DNA from: Anaerolineae bacterium
GTDB taxonomy: Bacteria; Chloroflexota; Anaerolineae; Aggregatilineales; Phototrophicaceae
Direction of reading: 5' to 3'
Assembly (NCBI GenBank): GCA_025454675.1
Contig: JALONZ010000066.1
Span: forward strand, 1 to 8,076
DNA: 8,076 bases
Shown here piece by piece: positions 6,303 to 8,076 of this stretch; within the stretch, counting starts at the first letter, position 1, and each line of letters opens with the position of its first letter. The notes beneath the pieces were generated by a model. The model worked only from the letters and a program-made list of their open reading frames with translations. It had not been told where the DNA came from and searched no databases. Both the position numbers and the translations under genes were made by a program.

Positions 6303-6461
6303 ATGGGTGCGAACAAGACGCTGCTGATGAAGAAGCGGCTGGCCAAGAAGCAGAGACAGAACAGGCCACTGCCCAACTGGTTCAGATACAAAACCGACAA
6401 CAAGATCAGGTACAACGCCAAGCGCAGACACTGGAGGAGGACCAAACTCAAAGTCTATTGA
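6303..6461 (+). CDS. RPL39: Ribosomal protein eL39 (L39e), eukaryotic cytosolic large subunit
   Basis: 52 codons from the ATG at 6303 to the TGA at 6459, uninterrupted by introns. eL39 is a tiny basic protein lining the 60S exit tunnel; the usual length is 51 aa. The family signature is nearly continuous: KKRLAKKQRQNRPLPNW (10-26), FRYKTDNKIRYNAKRRHWRR (27-46), then TKL (47-49), ending KVY. Human and plant proteins share QNRPxPxW, the KIRYN or TIRYN block and AKRRHWRRTKL or SKRRHWRRTKL. Archaea also have eL39, but the tRNA-like gene beside it carries nuclear Pol III signals, so a eukaryote is favoured. The start context is CACAAATGG. A longer frame overlapping it in another phase (6266-6595) is a shadow. 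The TGA stop agrees with the code inferred for the gene at 7330-8028. Confidence 0.95.
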   Translation: MGANKTLLMKKRLAKKQRQNRPLPNWFRYKTDNKIRYNAKRRHWRRTKLKVY

Positions 6462-6757
6462 TCCCATACTTAAATATACGCACTTCCCCTATCACACTGT
6501 ACCTTCGCCACCCAAAGCAGCTTTTAGCAGCAGCTCATCGGCGTTTGCTGGACTGGGAGAAGCAGACTTCATGGCTAGGGATGGTTTTGGGCTGAACAGT
6601 TCAGTCGCGAGAGATTATCGAGGGCTATGTCAGTATCGAAGCTGGAGATATCTACATCAACCAGTCTAATGCCTAGCGAAGTCTGTGTTTGCAAAAGGGT
6701 TGGTGATAGAAGCGAAACGAACCATAGAAAGGGCTTTGCTACTTTCGAGTTAATCCA
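6462..6757. other. Spacer between eL39 and the tRNA-like gene, nothing recognised
   Basis: About 300 bases holding the eL39 3' flank and tRNA 5' flank. No coding frame with family features, no repeat and no RNA fold stands out. Confidence 0.5.
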
Positions 6758-6828
6758 TCCGCAATAGTATAGTGGTAGTATACCTTATTGTCCAGCAGGA
6801 GACCCGAGTTCGATTCCCGGTTGCGGAG
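6758..6828 (+). tRNA. tRNA-Asp(GTC)-like gene, eukaryotic type, possibly degenerate
   Basis: 71 nt folding as a tRNA. The acceptor stem TCCGCAA/TTGCGGA is perfect over 7 bp and the discriminator is G6828, as in eukaryotic tRNA-Asp. The D arm is GTAT/GTAT around AGTGGTA. The anticodon loop TTGTCCA puts GTC at 6790-6792. The variable loop is AGAC and the T loop TTCGATT. Pol III signals: A box TAGTATAGTGG (6765-6775, fits the consensus), B box AGTTCGATTCC (6807-6817, one change from consensus). Odd points: anticodon stem CCTTA/GCAGG has two mismatches next to the loop, the T stem has one A-C mismatch, and position 37 is C where a purine is expected. It may be a pseudogene, carry errors, or be edited. 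No CCA is encoded, as expected for a nuclear gene. Confidence 0.7.
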
Positions 6829-6829
6829 G

Positions 6830-6834
6830 TTTTT
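6830..6834 (+). terminator. RNA polymerase III terminator of the tRNA-like gene
   Basis: A run of five T residues beginning one base after the discriminator and the following G, the standard Pol III stop signal. It supports nuclear eukaryotic transcription rather than a bacterial tRNA. Confidence 0.65.
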
Positions 6835-7329
6835 GTTCTGCTCTTTGCCTGCCAGTTAGAGGCATTCGATCACTCGTCTCCAAGACATCCGTCATTGAAG
6901 GTGAAGGTTTGATTGCTAGCTTTTCTTTGATAACATGCTAGCCTATACTGTAGATTGATAGTGTTATTAAAGGCATGAATCACTTAATAGTTTTAATGTT
7001 ACAATCTAACCCTCATTTGATACTATTTTTAAAGATAATTAAGGCAGAGGTAAATCTCACTTTTGCCCAGGAAACAGCTGTCTAAGAAGAAGATATATTA
7101 CTATTTGCACATTTCTGATACTGAAGTTATTGTTGAGAATGCCCTATTTACCCGGCCACTTCAGACAAATCAAATAAGCAAGCAGAGCCAAAACACATAA
7201 CTTGCCAGGCAGCAAAATAACTTAACTTTCATCTAACTACCTCCATAGGTCCACCTTTTCACAATCCCTCAAAATTTGCCTAAACATTATAATCGATTGG
7301 AGAGTAACAGTTATCCAAAGCAAACATGA
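6835..7329. other. AT-rich spacer of about 500 nt, no gene recognised
   Basis: Neither strand shows a coding frame with family features under the standard or the UAG-sense code. The only notable item is CCTCATTTGATACTATTT (7011-7028), which matches 17 of 18 bases in the bacterial spacer at 5162-5179. The left end is the tRNA 3' flank and the right end the 3' flank of the minus-strand gene that stops at 7330. Confidence 0.5.
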
Positions 7330-8028
7330 TCACTCCCTTTTAAGTCTCTTCTCGGGCTCTCCTTCCTCGTTGAACTCCAACAAAAACTAAGAACAGGATT
7401 CGAAGTCGGAGCCCTAGCAAGGCGACTACCGCTTAGGGTAATCGACTTCGCTCAGGATTTGGGGTGGCAGACGGCCACTCACAAAGGGGTTTTGGAAATA
7501 GCCTCCGGCAATTAGCAGCAGGGTCGTGCTGAAAATAAATAACTTGGTTTCGAATTCCTGCTAAGCGGAAACTTTGGGCTAGGTAATCTTGGCAGCACTG
7601 AAAAGTCGCAAGAAGGTCTGGAAATCAGTCCTTTGCAAGTACTTCTCAGCGTTGAGCGCAGCCCATCGATGCGCAATTGTCTGCAGTTCCTTAATCTCCA
7701 GCTGCAGCAAGTGGTGCTGTCTCGCCTCGCACCACAGATCCGCAGCGATAATCAAGAAGCCGATGGCTAGTTCTTCTCGGTAGGTGTTGATGAAGTGATC
7801 TATAAATTGCGAGAGGTCCCGCTCCTTCTCGAGATCTTTGATGAGCTGATCGGCTTCGGGCAGTTGGGGGCTGAGATCGTGGGTCTGCAAGAAAGAGAAG
7901 AGGGTGGTTCTGGAGTGGGAGTCGAGAGCAGAGGATAGGAGGGGTTGGGGAGGCGAAAGGGAGAGTGGTTGTGGAGGGACGAGGACAGATTCTTCACTGT
8001 TCTACAAAATGGCCTCGAGAAATTTCAT
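7330..8028 (-). CDS. Unknown eukaryotic protein read with UAG as a sense codon (probably Gln)
   Basis: 232 codons from the ATG at 8028-8026 to the TGA at 7332-7330. Six in-frame TAG codons occur (9, 150, 156, 201, 205, 214); there are no TAA or TGA codons before the end. Under the standard code only codons 10-149 are open and contain no Met, so there would be no ATG start. With UAG as Gln the frame gains both an ATG and a clean TGA. Residues 17-40 are rich in Pro, Leu and Ser. Residues 57-149 look alpha-helical and charged (EADQLIKDLEKERD at 58-71, LQLEIKELQTIAHRW at 108-122). Residues 163-178 are hydrophobic (LFIFSTTLLLIAGGYF), a possible short membrane segment. The tail is charged (EEGEPEKRLKRE). 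An in-frame ATG at 8070-8068, just after a TGA, would add 14 residues. No family is recognised. UAG could encode Glu or Leu instead, depending on the lineage. Confidence 0.6.
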
Positions 8029-8076
8029 CACGCAAAAAAATACTACAGTAGCAAAAACATGAGGAGTCATTCAGGT

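Noticed and set aside
6266..6595. 109-codon plus-strand open frame with a Gln/Glu-rich middle
   Set aside because: It overlaps the eL39 gene in another phase. Its Gln/Glu-rich part is the shifted reading of eL39's Lys/Arg codons.
6758..6834. Bacterial tRNA
   Set aside because: No encoded CCA, a eukaryote-type Asp D arm (TAGTATAGTGG) and a T-run directly after the gene.
6571..6912. 113-codon plus-strand frame open if TAA/TAG are sense codons
   Set aside because: It runs straight through the tRNA-like gene, and with a single stop codon a frame of this length is expected by chance fairly often.
7880..7900. Possible 3' splice site (pyrimidine run ending TTGCAG) on the minus strand
   Set aside because: The coding frame continues uninterrupted through it with plausible protein sequence, and no matching 5' splice site is needed if UAG is a sense codon.
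7800..7997. 65-codon minus-strand frame rich in Ser and Pro
   Set aside because: It is the shifted reading of the Pro/Leu/Ser-rich part of the larger minus-strand gene at 7330-8028.

Overview
The window is two unrelated pieces of DNA joined near position 6000. Bases 1 to about 5970-6010 are bacterial: compact genes, all on the minus strand, with overlapping or nearly touching ends and Shine-Dalgarno sites. Bases from about 6010 to 8076 are eukaryotic: a gene for cytosolic ribosomal protein eL39, a tRNA-Asp-like gene with RNA polymerase III A and B boxes and a T-run terminator, and a 232-codon reading frame that is complete only if TAG is read as an amino acid and TGA as the sole stop. That code, with the TGA stop on eL39, points to a ciliate or another UAG-reassigned protist. 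The simplest explanation is a chimeric metagenome contig (a bacterium and a protist from one sample). A true insertion cannot be excluded from sequence alone.

Bacterial part, in transcription order (right to left): a 5'-truncated beta-propeller-like gene (5238 to about 6005); an alpha/beta-hydrolase carboxylesterase (4318-5151); a full-length secreted protein with an NTR-like N-terminus and beta-propeller-like C-terminus (2623-4257), paralogous to the truncated gene; a tocopherol-cyclase-family protein (1549-2535); a CruF-type carotenoid biosynthesis membrane protein (767-1549); a PlsY-like acyltransferase (169-777); and the start of a family 2 glycosyltransferase (1-167). The last four genes overlap by 1 and 11 nt or are 1 nt apart, so they look like one translationally coupled operon, probably for synthesis and glycosylation (perhaps acylation) of a carotenoid or related isoprenoid lipid. 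CruF plus a glycosyltransferase is known from Chloroflexota and cyanobacteria. Chloroflexota is a reasonable but unproven guess for the host.

The most interesting bacterial signal is a duplicated 131-nt module (2573-2703 and 5188-5318). It spans the 3' end of each propeller gene and the spacer after it, and the spacer half is better conserved than the coding half. Each copy supplies one arm of a perfect 12-13 bp inverted repeat whose other arm holds the Shine-Dalgarno sequence of the next gene. In read-through mRNA the hairpin would hide that ribosome binding site.

Eukaryotic part: eL39 (6303-6461, plus), the tRNA-like gene (6758-6828, plus) and the unknown UAG-reading gene (7330-8028, minus). 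They are separated by AT-rich stretches of about 300 and 500 nt with nothing else I can support.
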